Part shown: positions 45,521 through 57,229 of the stretch, piece after piece
Numbering within the stretch: position 1 is the stretch's first letter
Layout: every line of letters starts with the position of its first letter
Source: Aurifilum marmelostoma
Lineage: Eukaryota > Ascomycota > Sordariomycetes > Diaporthales > Cryphonectriaceae
Reading direction: 5' to 3'
Assembly (NCBI GenBank): GCA_027559495.1
Contig: JAMXSV010000008.1
Span: forward strand, 1,612,001-1,676,000
Length of the DNA: 64,000 nt
Program-made: the position numbers and the translations under genes
The notes under the pieces: generated by a model
What the model was told of the DNA's origin: nothing
Database searches by the model: none
Seen by the model: the letters and a program-made list of their open reading frames with translations, nothing else

Positions 45521-47186
45521 CTACTCTTTCTCATGGGTCGTCATGACATCCATCGCATATTCCAGGTTCGTGACATCCTGCATCGTCAACCTCTTCTCCA
45601 TGAATCGCTCTAGCGCTCTCGAGGCAGGCTTTCCAACCTCGCCCTCGTTCTTGATCATCCTCACCCTGACGGCGGTGCACTCGCCGACACTTGTTCCTAC
45701 TGGATGAGTGACCTCTCCGCCGGCAATCTGATATGGCACTCGCAGCGGTATCACCACGCTCGGCCCCTCCTTTCTTGGTTGTCCCTGCTGGTCCTCCACC
45801 AACACAGGCAACCGAATCTCCCGCGCATCACTCTCGTGTCTTGTCGAGAAACACACGTTCACTATCTGCGCCGGCAACTCTGTCCGCCGTGCCTGCTCGT
45901 CCAGCTCGTGCCCGGTCCCATCCCCGGCAGCAGCAGCAGCGGCAACGCGGTCATGCTTGAGCTGGACGATGGTCAACACGGCGTCCCGCAGCACATCCGG
46001 GCAGGGGATGGCCTCCACGTCCTCGAGGATGATGCGCTCCTCGTGCGGGTTGTCCCGCGTCAGGGCGTGCGTCCACAGGCCCGTCACCTTGCCGGTCGGC
46101 TGGTGCCCGATGGCGCGGAAGCGTCTCTCGAGGTCGGAGGCGGTCCAGCGGCCGGCGGGGTAGAGGGCGTGGTCGCGGGCCCAGAGGGTGCTGTCCCAGT
46201 CGATGCAGGCCTCGGACTTGCGGATCTTTGGGGCGTCGCGGAAGGAGGCGGCACCGTCCCTGCCCTTGAGGAGGGGGGAGAAGGACGCGGGCAGGTCCAG
46301 CGGAGGCGGGTAGGGCGGGACGTGCAGGCCCTGCCTGAGTCCGTCGGCCAGCAGGGCGGCCCCGGCCGGGGCGAGCATCTCCAGGAGCTGTGGGGTGGTG
46401 CAGCCGGGCGGGATGGGGAGGCCCGGGGCCGGGGTGCGCGCGAGGATGTGGCCCTGGTCGTACTCGGTCGGGTGGAGGGTCTGCAGGGTGACGCCGGCGC
46501 CGGGCCGGCCGGCGAGGAGGGTCCACTGCAGGGGGGCAGGCCCGCGGAGGTCCGGCAGGAGGCTGGGGTGGACGTTGAGCCCCCCCGTAGGCCAGGGAGA
46601 AGAGGATGCGCGGGGGCACAAAGAGGCCAAAGGAGACGGCGACGAGGAGGTTGAAGGGCAGGTGGCCGCGGTGGACGAGCCTGCCGGACGGGTGCGGGTG
46701 GATGGTGCGCTGGCCCGTCGTGGGGTGCGTCACGCGGCCCGGGAGGGGCAGGTCCCAGCCCGTGAAGGTGTCGCGCTGGTGCAGGGGGAGGCCGAGGGCG
46801 TGGGCGAGGTGGAAGAGGGGCCCCACGGCGATGCGCTTCAGGCCGCGGCCGCCGGGTTTCCCTGGGCGCACGAGGACGTCGATGGACTCGATCAGGTCGG
46901 GCTGGGCCTTGTGCAGGTCATGGAGCGCTGTGAGGGAGGCGCAGCTGAAGGCGTCGGAGCCGCAGAAGAGGATGCGGAGCGGTGCTGAGGTCTTCTTGGT
47001 GGTCGTCGTCGTCGTAGGAGAGGTTGAGGACGGGGAGGGGGAGGGGGTTGTGGAGTTGTGGCGGGTTTGCCATGGGGCTGACGGCCTGCTGATGGCGTGT
47101 GTGTGATTACATGTGATGGAGAGGCGTGTGTGCTTTGGAATGAGTCTGCGCATTGGTGATGAGCGGAACGTTGAAGGCGACGACAT
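45521..47186 (-). CDS. fmt1: Mitochondrial methionyl-tRNA formyltransferase, with a +1 frame break
   Basis: The enzyme formylates initiator Met-tRNA for mitochondrial translation. The N-terminus (MSSPSTFRSSPMRRLIPKH...) is basic and Ser/Thr-rich, as for a mitochondrial presequence. The catalytic domain runs LRILFCGSDAFSCASLTAL, VRPGKPGGRG, the formyl-binding block and then HPSLLPDLRGPAPLQWTLLAGR, ending GVTLQTLHPTEYDQGHILA. The signature SLLPxxRGxAP is intact. Upstream and downstream parts are in different frames. They meet exactly at a run of seven C on the + strand (46580-46586); with six, AYGGLNVHPSLLPDLRG reads through and the protein has about 554 residues. I interpret this as a probable homopolymer error. 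The start could also be the methionine at residue 12 (MRRLIP). No intron is visible. Confidence 0.85.
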
Positions 47187-48208
47187 GGTTGGGTGAGGAG
47201 GAGAGGAAGGATGAGAAGAGGACGGTCACCAATGGTGAGAGAAAGCACTGATGTCGGATGATCTCATCGCCGCCAATCAGATGAGAGGAAGAGGAAATGA
47301 AAAAGGAAAAAAAGAATGAGATGCTCCCCAGATAATTATCAATGGGTGAATCAAATATAATGCACAAGTTGCATGAAGATCGTTTACAGTGCGCAAGCTC
47401 CTCTTGTTGACGGGGGCATGATTTTGTGAAGATCCATTGAAAGTTTGATATTCTCGATTACTGTTTTGATACCGTATAGAAGAATAACGGAACACTGTCA
47501 TGCTGGTCAGATTTGCAATAATCGGGTCTTGTATCCTTGTAACCGACACCAACCCCTTCATCGCTTTGCAGCAATACCTTTAAGCCCTGCATTGTCTTTG
47601 ATATAAAGCGCATATTATTCTCTAAAGATGTTTAAGAGCTGAATCATATGGTAGGAGGCGTTGAGTGATCTGTAAAGATCTAGCTGCTAGAATCTTTCCA
47701 TCGCAGTTGTCTTGAAAAGCCTCGCTTCTAGTTGCATAATTCGTTGTTCTGGCTTGATATAATCTCTTCATCAGCCACTTACAAGAGCAAAATGTTTTTA
47801 GACTCTATTTCATTTGCAAGGGAACAAATCTGTCTTTACGAAGACAACACTGGGTACAGAGCAGCAATAGGACTAACAAGAATCACACGAATCTGGTCGG
47901 AAACTGCTGCGCAAAGGACCCTATGCTTTCGCGTCTCCAGCTTCTGATGTATATCCTGGTGTCGGCTGAAGATCTTCTCTCACAACTCGCAGAATGTCAG
48001 CTGCCCGAGGTGATGGGAACGGAATATGTGAGGGTCGTCGAGGAGGTAATTAAGCACACAGAGTTCGAACACAGAGGACACTCGGATTAATGAGAAAGGC
48101 AGTTGGTTTTCCATTTCAGCATGATCAACATGTGATTAAAATTGTCCCACTTTCTATTCAATGAAACCGTAACATAAAGTATGTGTCTGGGCTGCGCATA
48201 GAGAGTCT
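47187..48208. other. AT-richer intergenic region, nothing recognised
   Basis: Upstream of fmt1 and downstream of the orphan ORF. More AT-rich than the window average; no recognisable coding signal. Confidence 0.5.
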
Positions 48209-49732
48209 TCACCACTCAGATGCGCATTCCATGGAGGGAGACGACGGACGACGACGACGCCGGGGTAGACAATCTTCAAAGAACGCCTTGACATGCGCAT
48301 GAGGAAAGGGGCAGATCCAGCTCCACGCGCGTTTCGGCTGGTGCACGGGGTTCGGAGTGGGCGTAGGTCTCTCTGCAGAGAAGGTATGGAGAGGTTGCAT
48401 CCTGAAGCCCGCCTCGAGGTGCTGCTCTGCCATCTCGGGATCACTCGGGGCGAGTCGGTCCGCCGCACCTTCTCCTACACGGGTCCGCCTTGAGTAGTTG
48501 CCAGATTCTTGTGCAGCAATGCGACTTTGGTCAACTGTAGCCTGGTTGACTGTGATTTCCTCTGCCACAAGCGCCCGTTCCCCACCAGCATACCTCAGAC
48601 GCGAGCGACCTAGAAGACCTCGCCCTTCTTCTGCACACTCAATCTCCCTCAACGGCTGTGATTGGCTGCTCATACTTCCCACACCTGCAGTCCCCGACGA
48701 GAAGGCTTCATATCGTAATAAGGCTGCATCACAACAGGCGCAGAGTCCATGGGTACTCCGTGAGCTTTGTATTGGTCGGCAGTTGACGGGAACATTGCCA
48801 TCTAAGCGACCGAGCGCGGGACGAACAGGTCGAGGTATACGTGAGTGGGTCGATCTCGGCGGGGAAGCTTGTGACGAGGGAGGATCGCGATAGACCTGTA
48901 TCCTTCTCGATGTGTCTTGTGCTGCTTCGTGCTGACTGACACGGGATATTGACGGTGCGGTAATCGCTTGTCTCACACTGGCTCCTAGTAGAGGTGCCAC
49001 GACGCCGAGTTCGTCGACAACTACTGTGGATGGTACATTGACCTGACGTTCTTCAGCAGCAGGAGGATCGCCGACACTGGATTGACCCAATGTAAAGCTG
49101 GAGTCAAGATCATCAGGGCCCTCGAGAGTGGAGATGGTCGTGTCTGGCGTGGGCGTATCCAATTCGTCTTCGTCGTCGCCGTCATCATCCGAGCTGCCAT
49201 CTGTCTCATATTCCGTGGTACCTCCGGATTCGAAATCGTATTCATCTTCACCGTCCGTCTCAGATACGAGCCGCGCTTGCTCGCTTCGGATAATTTCTAG
49301 TTCTCTCTGCCAGATGCTTGGCGAGAAGCGTTCCGGCGTTCTCGAGCAGAGTATTGGGTCGAGCCTGTTTGCCCGGAGATAGTCACTCCACAGCTTATCG
49401 CACCACTTCCTGTAGATGCCGTTCGCTTGGGGCTGATGCCGGCCGGTGATGCCGCACACGACGCAGGAGGAGACCTCTTTGAGGAGGGAGTCTGCGCGGT
49501 CCGAGGGGATCTTGACTTCGACCAGCTCGCGGAGGAGGCGGGGTCTTCGCTGTAGCTTGTTTCTATTGATGCCCTGCGAGCAGTTGGGAGTATTGTAGCC
49601 GTATGGGGCGTATGCGATGCAATTGTTGGAACGGCCGTGTATACCGAGGAACTGATCAAGATGAACCTGCGATCTGAAATGGAAGACGTCGACCTCGACG
49701 AGGTCTCGGGAGAGGTATTGTGAGGATTGCAT
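48209..49732 (-). CDS. hypothetical protein, 507 residues
   Basis: A long uninterrupted frame from ATG 49732 with no domain I recognise. The N-terminal 130 residues look globular (DVFHFRSQVHLDQFLGIHGR, a CVVCG pair followed by IYRKWCDKLWSDYLRANRL), the middle is very acidic (DGSSDDDGDDEDELDTP) and the rest is Ser/Pro/Arg-rich and probably disordered. Another open segment immediately upstream (about 49787-50011, containing GFQPAYTPWGPYTRCLDLDP) has protein-like composition and may be a first exon. I could not join it with correct phase. The gene may be lineage-specific. Its length and reading quality support it as real; its function is unknown. Confidence 0.5.
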   Translation of the reverse strand: MQSSQYLSRDLVEVDVFHFRSQVHLDQFLGIHGRSNNCIAYAPYGYNTPNCSQGINRNKLQRRPRLLRELVEVKIPSDRADSLLKEVSSCVVCGITGRHQPQANGIYRKWCDKLWSDYLRANRLDPILCSRTPERFSPSIWQRELEIIRSEQARLVSETDGEDEYDFESGGTTEYETDGSSDDDGDDEDELDTPTPDTTISTLEGPDDLDSSFTLGQSSVGDPPAAEERQVNVPSTVVVDELGVVAPLLGASVRQAITAPSISRVSQHEAAQDTSRRIQVYRDPPSSQASPPRSTHSRIPRPVRPALGRLDGNVPVNCRPIQSSRSTHGLCACCDAALLRYEAFSSGTAGVGSMSSQSQPLREIECAEEGRGLLGRSRLRYAGGERALVAEEITVNQATVDQSRIAAQESGNYSRRTRVGEGAADRLAPSDPEMAEQHLEAGFRMQPLHTFSAERPTPTPNPVHQPKRAWSWICPFPHAHVKAFFEDCLPRRRRRPSSPSMECASEW

Positions 49733-50752
49733 TCTGGAATCAGTGATTCTGGCACTATGGGATACTGGCGAGTAGGCAGAGCGAGGTCAGACCAGAGCTC
49801 GGACAACAGCGTCGTTATTATAGTCGGAAAGACGTTTTTCTATTTCGAAGTCCTGCTCCATTCTGATAGCCATGCCGGTGATGGGATCGAGATCCAGACA
49901 CCGAGTATATGGCCCCCACGGGGTGTATGCAGGTTGGAACCCCTGGGCGGTTAGCGATGCTTCAGCCCCAGTGCGAAGCCTCAAACACGGGTGACAGCCC
50001 AGAAGAGGCATTTCCTGCCAAATCTGCTCCCGCGAACAGTGCCGCAGTTTACCCGCAATTTATCTTTTTAATTTTCCCTGAAGAAACAGTCCAGACTAGA
50101 TAACGGCCGGCCATGTTTCTGTTTGCGCCAGTATAACGCTCCTTGATGAAGTAGAGACAAGATAGGAATCCAATACAAAATGTCGCGATCCTATTAACCC
50201 TTTGCAATTCAATTAAGAACAGCGAGCAATTTGATGGTGGTGTAGCTGATTGGGGGGGGGGAGCCCGTCTTGGAAGGTGTTTTGCATATGCAGTTGGCTG
50301 CAAGTCCCGGTGGCGCAGCAGAGTTTGCCGGATTTGGCGACGCTTCGTGCCGATGAAGTGCTCAAAAGGCCGAGTATGCCTTGGCGGCCTCAACACTCTA
50401 CCCTAGCGTCCTGCTGAGACTCGAAATCTTGCCTGTTGTGCAGTAGCCAGGCTCTCGTCCGATTGATACTCGAAGCTTGGAGCCGGTATCGCATGATTGC
50501 GCTACAGCGGCGTAGCCACAGAGCTGAATGTGGACTGACCATGAGCGGTTGCTGCTTCAGATGGCTCAGCTCTCAGTCTAGCGTGTCTTGTTTCGAGTGA
50601 TGGCCATGTCCTGCGACAGCCTAGCCGAATGATGTCCAAGAAGAAGGGCAAGCCGCTCGGATCATCCCCAGAGGAAAGAGCTGATTGGCTCTGTCCGCAA
50701 GGTTGTGCTCATCGTAGGATAGAGAGCAGGCTATATTCAGCAGGGATGCCGC
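49733..50752. other. intergenic; possible upstream exon of the orphan gene
   Basis: The minus-strand ORF 49787-50011 may belong to the orphan gene. No tRNA or other gene supported in the rest. A run of G lies near 50250-50259. Confidence 0.4.
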
Positions 50753-51655
50753 TCATAGCAGCTCGAAATCATCCAGCTTGTCTCTGTACTGCATGATGTT
50801 GCGCTTGATCTTGCTGCCGACCGACCAGGTGACGAAGTCCTCGAGTTGGCGGGTAACCAAGAAAGCAGGGTCTGTGACGGTCTCGGTGCCGACCCGCACG
50901 TGACCTTGCTCGATCATCTTCGTCGCAGCTTGCTGTAGGTATGTTAGTAGTGGATCTACAGCTTCTCAAAGAGATGCCTAAAGAGATGATGCATACGACA
51001 GTCTCTGCCATCCTCAGGCGTGTCATGACCACGGGAAGTCGACGTCGCGCAAACGCGGACACGGTTGCGCCATGCTCGACAGCGCTCAGCTTGGATGTGG
51101 ACGACAGAATGCCCATGTCGTAGAGCTTCTCTAGCAGCAGCTTCTCATGCTTTCGTCGGACCTCGCTTTCGGGTGGCATGAGTGAGAGGCGATGAGCAAG
51201 CTGACGGACAGACTAGGAAGGGCCATAATGTCAGTCTCTCTGGTAGTATGTGAAATGTGAACAGAGGGGTGGAACCAGCACTCACTCCGCATAGTCGATT
51301 ATATTTGTTGTAGTCCTCCGGCTTTTGGATCATATACCCTGTGAATGGTCAGTACAGAGTCTCGACTGCGAGAAAAGCTTTTCTTTTTTGTCCCACCCGG
51401 ACACACGATGCTCAGGGTCTGAAGCTATCGATGCGCCACAAGGAAAAGGTAACTCAATAGAAAGACCTCGGGGATTCCAAAGATGAACGTACGTCTGATG
51501 ACATTGTGATCGCGGTGTCCATTGTCCTGTACACAAAAATCAGATTCGTGCTCTCAAAGAATGTGAGACTCCCGAGGGGCACGCACTTGTTTGTATGTGA
51601 TGAAGTCTGTCTTCTTGAGGAGCTTCTGCTCGTGATACTTGAGCTTTCTGACCAT
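50753..51655 (-). CDS. imp3: U3 snoRNP protein Imp3
   Basis: Five exons on the minus strand: 51655-51587, 51526-51493, 51338-51286, 51212-50997, 50932-50753; product 183 residues, the length of yeast Imp3. It starts MVRKLKYHEQKLLKKTDFITYKQ and continues DNGHRDHNVIRRYMIQKPEDYNKYNRLCGSVRQLAHRLSL, all family hallmarks. The C-terminal S4-type RNA-binding domain reads RRLPVVMTRLRMAETVQAATKMIEQGHVRVGTETVTDPAFLVTRQLED. Imp3 binds U3 snoRNA in the small-subunit processome and helps U3 pair with pre-rRNA. Donors are GTGCGT, GTACGT, GTGAGT and GTATGC. The gene is divergent from the mitochondrial ribosomal protein gene. Confidence 0.95.
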
Positions 51656-51967
51656 CTTGTAGAGTTGAGAAATAACCACTCCTGGCAAGGGCAAGATGTT
51701 CAAGAGATTTTGGCGATGTCGTTGAGGTTTGAAGAAGAAGACGGCGGCGGCAGCGGCGATATTCGAGTCTTCAAAATTTAGCAGCCCAGGCGGCCCAATT
51801 GATGCTTAGCGGCCCCACTTTTGCGCCGTGGCTCCCGCGTCGCATGAGCCTGCCGCCAAAACTTTGGGGTCCCGTCGTGCATCGTTCCAACCGACCTCAA
51901 TTCTTCTTCGACTTTGTGTTCCAATCTCAATCTACGGGAGCAAAGGACAGCCACTTTCAGTTTTAAA
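51656..51967. promoter_or_regulatory. 312-bp divergent promoter of imp3 and mrps18
   Basis: The two start codons are 312 bp apart and face away from each other, so at least part of the regulation must be shared. AAAATTT at 51773-51779 resembles the core of the ribosomal-RNA-processing element known from yeast ribosome-biogenesis genes, but the match is partial. Confidence 0.5.
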
Positions 51968-52909
51968 ATGCCTCCACGGCTATCATTACGACTCCTCCTG
52001 AGGAATCTTCAGACGTCTGGCCCTCAGACGAGAGCTACCATCTCCTCTACCTCGAAGAATGGAGCCCGTACGTCCGCACCTGCTCCCCTCGTGCACACCT
52101 CACCGGTCAAAAGCTAACCAAGGAACCACCTGCTCCCCGAACAGTCCAGGACCTCGGTGCAGGCGGACAGTCCGCATCCAAAGCCCTGCTCGATTTCGAC
52201 GACAAGCCCTCCGATGCCGCCGCCCCAAACAGCACCAGCACCAGCGGCACTCCCTCGCCCAACAACCAGTTTGCGCCGTCCCAGCCTGGCCAGGCGCTCT
52301 ACGGCATATTGAAGCGGAGCAATGGCTTCGAGAACATATCGCAGAACAAGGAGACGTTTGACGAGAAGACCAGGCTTGCCAAGGAGCGCACCGACATGTC
52401 GCGGCAGATGACGCGCAACTGGAAGGCCGGTGACGTTTATGCGCCGCACGATATAAGTCATATCGAGATGCTCAAGTGGAAGCAGCCCAAGAGGCCGACG
52501 AAGGACATCCTGGATATCTTGGGTTTGAATCCCCTGGACCATTACAAGGTATGTTGCCTATTGTTCATCGTCGCTCGGGGGGGAATCATTCCTTTAAGTT
52601 GACATTACCCCCTACACACTTCGGTCTTGATACCACTCAACCCCCTGCTGACCCTTCTTCTCGCAGAACTTCGCAATGATGTCAGAGTTCATGACCGAGA
52701 TGGGACGGATCAAGCACTCAAATGAGACGGGGCTCCGGCCTGTTAACCAGAGGAAGATGGCCAAGGCTATCAGGAGGGCGATCGGGATGGGCATACACCC
52801 CAGTACGCACAGGCATCCCGAGATCCTTTTCGGCCAGTCACGGGCTGGCCCGAGATACCAGAACAGCAGGATACCTGAGGCTACTCCGAACAAGATCAAG
52901 GTGAAATAG
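51968..52909 (+). CDS. Mitochondrial small-subunit ribosomal protein bS18m
   Basis: Three exons: 51968-52067, 52145-52548, 52667-52909; product 248 residues. The N-terminus MPPRLSLRLLLRNLQTSGPQTRATISS is a typical mitochondrial presequence. The conserved S18 domain is in the last third: ILDILGLNPLDHYKNFAMMSEFMTEMGRIKHSNETGLRPVNQRKMAKAIRRAIGMGIHPST. It contains the IxPRRxTGL-like motif and the basic AKAIRRA helix of bacterial S18. It is part of the mitochondrial 37S subunit. Donors are GTACGT and GTATGT. Intron 1 has a somewhat variable acceptor context (GAACAG). Confidence 0.9.
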
Positions 52910-53021
52910 AGAGAACTGCGGACCAAGAAGCATGTACAATTAGACGGGCAAATGGCTGTATATCGCATTGAGATGCTCGTGAATCTATCTTCCCCTGGAA
53001 TGCAGTACTGCTATCTTATCA

Positions 53022-55567
53022 TCACGCCTTCAGCCTCTCGGCCGCGATCACGATACGATCTGTGCCCTCCAGTGTCTTTGTCACCTTGTACTTGTTGATT
53101 CTCTCCCATTTCTCGGGGAACTCTAACGTGGCCCAGTCTTTGTAGGATTGCTGGACGTGTGGGAATGGGATGGCGTTGAAAATGTATGCGAGCCTGGTCA
53201 CCTGTTAGCTGATTGATACGCTGACCCCCAAGTATGAGCAAGGATGAAGACACCCGCAAATGGTATTGTAGGTGCCTTGGGGTCGGGAAAAGAAGCTTTG
53301 CAGACGACATACAGGCGAGGAGTGAGCTTGCCACGGTAGTCAACCTCCTTGGAGAGCAGCATATCCTGAACCTTGTCCAGCAGCCCTTGGCCGGCCAACA
53401 TCAACATATACGCATCGTAGACCCTCTCGGGTATTTCTACCTCTAGTCTCTGCATTTTCTCCCAGATGACCTTGGCCCTGTCATACCCGAACGGTATCTT
53501 CTGACAGGCTCGGAAGGCCAGCTCCAGACTCGTGTATGTCGGACCTTCCGGGAGGTTTGAGATCTGTTGCCAGAAATCAAAGGCTCTCCGTGGCTCATCA
53601 CAGCCGGTGTAGGCGATCATGAAGGCGTTGAACAGCCTCACGTTGGGCTGTATCATCGTGTCCATCTTGAACATGTTGTGCACCATGCTTAGGCTCTCTG
53701 CGTCGGGGACCGCACCCAGACCTTCGAGACAGAGGACGTAGGCATCGAGATCGGGCCTGATACTGTCGTCAGGATGGGCGCGCATGTGTCCAAAGATGTG
53801 ACAGGCCATGTCGGCACGCTTGCGGCCAAAGAATCCCTCCATGAGCTGTACCCGCTCGTGTCTCGACGTCTCGGGGAAGAACTGGCGCATCAGCGAATAG
53901 CCGTCCCACGCCCTTGCAGTGCTCACTGTCTTATCAAGGCAATATCCCGAGAAGGCTTCCCGGACGACCCGCCGCTCATTCATGCTGAACGTTTTCAGGT
54001 GCAGCCCCAGTGTGTCCAGGACCTCCATCGTCTTATCATCCCTCAGGAATTTCAGGCACAGAGCCACCACAGTGTTGGGTCTCAGCTCGCCCTGCTGGCT
54101 CTCGACGAGGCCTAGGACGTCAACGATCCTCCGAGAATCCGTGGACTCTGTGTCGCACAGGTGCCTGAGATACAAATTGACGGTGTCCACATTTTTTGAT
54201 CCAGATTGTAGGCGACCACAGTGGATCAGGTCTTCGAAAGCAGAGGCGGCACCCGTCTTGTCATGCCCAATCATGCGTGCCTCCAGAAGAAGCGCGAATG
54301 TCCTCACGTTCGGTCTCAGCTCCATCTCAGAGGCCAGGGCATTGGCCCTTTCTGCAAGGAGAGCGTTCTTGGTCTCGACGGCCGCCTCGATCAGACCGTT
54401 GATGGTGAAAATATCGGCCCGGACATACTCATTGCCGGGGTTTAACTGGACAATGACATCGATCATATGTCTAATATGGTTGATGTCCTTGCCCTGGTAT
54501 ACAGCCCACTTCAGAACAACATCCCACCAGAGTTTCGGCGGATTTGAATCGCAAAGCTCCTGAATAGCCACCTGCAGCCAGTCCGGCTGAGAACCTGTCC
54601 TGAAAGAAAATCTAATCAGACTCATGTAGGCCTCTGGCCTTGCCATCTTGCCTCCCGCGATCGGTCTTTTGAACCATTCTCGAAGTTGTCCATTGGCGTC
54701 GTCCTCTGTTTCGGCGAAAAAGGTTGTCATTATCTCATGGAATTCCGAGGTGTACTCAAAGCCGAGATCTTGTAGCTCTTTCGCATACACCTCGGGCGAT
54801 TCCTGCCGCTCTATGGCAATTCCCCGAAGAACCAGCATGTGAAGCCTCGACAGCTTGTCGGGCTGGAGTAGTCTGGAGTGACGCGTGAGGTTCTTCTCTA
54901 AGCTCGACAGTACTTGTGATGCCTCTCTTGACCCGCCGAATCTGGTCAGTGCCGTGATATAAAGCTCCAGGTCCGCCGAATTCAGTTCTTGGCGTGCAGC
55001 TTCTTCCGGCCTGAGGCTATTCGACCCAGAATTTGCGGACCTGATCCCGCCATACAAGATAGTCGCAATTTGACAGTGCTCGCGAGAGCTTCCTTTGGAC
55101 CGCGGCGTTGCGATCGCGCTCAGGGCCTTGCGCAAGTCCTCATGGGTCAACGCCAGTTCCTCCGTCTTGTCTGACTGCAGGTGCTCAAGAACTAGGCGTG
55201 CGACGAAGGCCTCTGACGAGTTGACAGCCCGCCTGTGTAAAAGTTTGGAGTCGAAGAAGGCCCGGAACGCCTGCACCAGCTCTTGGTCAGAAGGGAGCCT
55301 GGTGCCCTCGACCGAGTGCGCCCGAAACTCGACAAATGTGTTGAAGCCTGGTTCGAAGCCTGCATATTTGACTTCTCTCGGCTCGTTCTTCCATATATTC
55401 ATAAAGGTCCTTCGTGGGGGGTGCCTGAACAAGCCATTGCGGGGGCGTGCTGGCCTCAGAGAGAGGGAAGCGGTATGACCGGTCGCGGAAAGGGCGCAGG
55501 CTGGCGAGGTGAAGCCATGGGAGGCCACGATTTGTTGGCACACCCTACGCGACAGGCTGGACCGCAT
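53022..55567 (-). CDS. Complex I assembly factor CIA84-like pentatricopeptide protein
   Basis: Two exons on the minus strand, 55567-53313 and 53193-53022; product 808 residues. The N-terminus (MRSSLSRRVCQQIVASHGF...) is a mitochondrial presequence followed by RTFMNIWKNEPREVKYAGFEPGF. The body is a long series of helical repeats, many of pentatricopeptide (PPR) type (LYITALTRFGGSREASQVLSSLEKN, ANVRLFNAFMIAYTGCDEPRRAFDFWQQI). The last exon adds LAYIFNAIPFPHVQQSYKDWATLEFPEKW. Overall layout and the C-terminal segment resemble Neurospora CIA84, which is required to assemble respiratory complex I. The intron has donor GTATGT and acceptor CCAG. Identification rests on remembered similarity. Confidence 0.75.
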
Positions 55568-56224
55568 TGTAGAGCTAGATTATCGGTAGAACCCTGGACT
55601 GGAAGAACATCAGCCATGCCACCCGCTCGCCACCTCATTGAAGAAGACAATCCTCCTTGGACATACCGAAACATGATGTTGGTGGCCAATTGGCCTAATT
55701 CCTGGATGTGTGGCCCCTGAAGTGTGCTCTGCAAGATCCTTGCAATTTCCTCTGCATTTGAGTGCCAAAGAATTGCTTGAGGAGGGGTTGCATGTATTTT
55801 GGCTGTCGAGGTGAATGACTTCAGTCGGCCGTCGCAAAGTTCCGAGCTCTCCCACCTTGGGTGCCGGCCGGTGCGGGAGCTTGGGCGCCAGGGACGCGAT
55901 TGCTCACAGGGGTTCAGAGGCCTGTCGTGCCTGTGCTCACCCGCCCCCCTAGTGGCCCAGATGCAGGGGTAGGCGCTGTAATGTTCCACCACATGCAGTC
56001 AACTCGACCAGAGTAGAGTTCGCCCGACGACCCTCGCCAATGCCAACCTCAACGTCACGTACAACCTTTCCACCCTGTCTTACCTCGATCACTCGCCCTC
56101 CACAGTTTCGTCTATCGCCGATACGTAATCTCATCCGATCCTGCGCATCATTGCAACGCGTATCCTGCAAGCACCATACCCCGTCGCAGTTCTGCCCCAC
56201 AGAGTCTTCCACATCAACATCACA
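55568..56224. other. divergent promoter region (CIA84-like / coiled-coil gene)
   Basis: A 178-codon minus ORF (55456-55992) overlaps the CIA84 start in another frame; its composition is irregular and I do not regard it as a gene. No other feature. Confidence 0.5.
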
Positions 56225-57229
56225 ATGAACGGCCTCAACGGCGGCAACGTGTCCGCGATGGTGACGGGTTATCCGACGCCAGCAGGCTATCAGGCCGAGC
56301 TGGCATACATTTACAGTATGGTCGAGGTACTGAGCCAGCAATTAGCGGAGAACAAGCGGGCCCTCGAAGACGTGGTCTCTAGCGTCGGCCGGGTCAGGAG
56401 TCGAGCAAGAACACAGTCGCTGGGCAATGAGGACTTGATATCCTCAGCAGTCGATGAGCTTGGATGTAGGTATCCCCTCCGTTCACGAAGGAATTTCTGG
56501 TGCGAGAAATGATCTGACGCTGACATGACCGGCATCCGCTCTGCAGCACAACAAGCAAATATAGACACAACCATCTCCTTGCTCACCGAGCTTTTTGAAC
56601 GCGCCAAGTGCAGCCGCGACGAGTATCGCCAGCTCTCCCAGCAGTACGCCTCTGTCATCGCCGCCATGCTGAAGCAGTTCCACGAGTACAAGCAGAAACA
56701 CGTCGCCGACGTCGCAGCGTGGCACCGGTCGTACCGAGCACAGCTGGCCGAGGAGCGCGCCGAGAACATGCGGCTGCGCGAGCAGATCTGGGAGATGCAG
56801 GCACACGCGGGCAAGGCCAACGAGAGCCTCAGACACTTCCGCAAGAAGTACGACGAGGACGAGGCGCGCTGGGAGCGGCGTGTAGACATGAAGTCCGTGC
56901 GGCAAGAGCTGCGCTTCTGGAAGCGGATGGCGATGCCCGAACTGTCGGACGATGACCCGTACTGGAGCGACGATGATGACCTGGTCGACTCGGTGGAGAA
57001 GCTGCGGCTGCAGGAGCTGGACAGAAGGGCTGCCGAGGAAGCGCTCGCGGGTCTGGGCAGCATGGACCAGGGCTCCGCGGGCCAGGACCTGGACCTTGCG
57101 CAGGGCTTACAGTCCCCGGCGATGATGGGAGGCGTGGCTATGCAGAGGGACGACTCTGGCGCGATACCGGTGCTGCCACCACGGCCATCTAGCGCAGCGA
57201 GTACAGGCTCTTCTGGACAGCCAACTTAG
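56225..57229 (+). CDS. coiled-coil protein of unknown function
   Basis: Two exons, 56225-56465 and 56547-57229; product 307 residues. The intron has donor GTAGGT and acceptor TGCAG and is in phase. The N-terminal 80 residues contain a short coiled coil (ELAYIYSMVEVLSQQLAENKRALEDVVSSVG). The central 80-220 region is a long coiled coil (LLTELFERAKCSRDEYRQL...RAQLAEERAENMRLREQIWEMQ) with an acidic DDDPYWSDDDDLVD segment, and the last 60 residues are disordered. It resembles conserved but unnamed proteins of filamentous fungi. No enzyme or DNA-binding motif. A structural or scaffolding role is possible. Confidence 0.7.

Noticed and set aside
45704..46654. 316-residue plus-strand ORF opposite fmt1
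   Set aside because: Gly/Val/Arg-rich shadow of the GC-rich formyltransferase coding strand, without any domain.
55456..55992. 178-residue minus ORF upstream of the CIA84-like gene
   Set aside because: Overlaps the CIA84-like start in another frame, has irregular composition and no recognisable domain.
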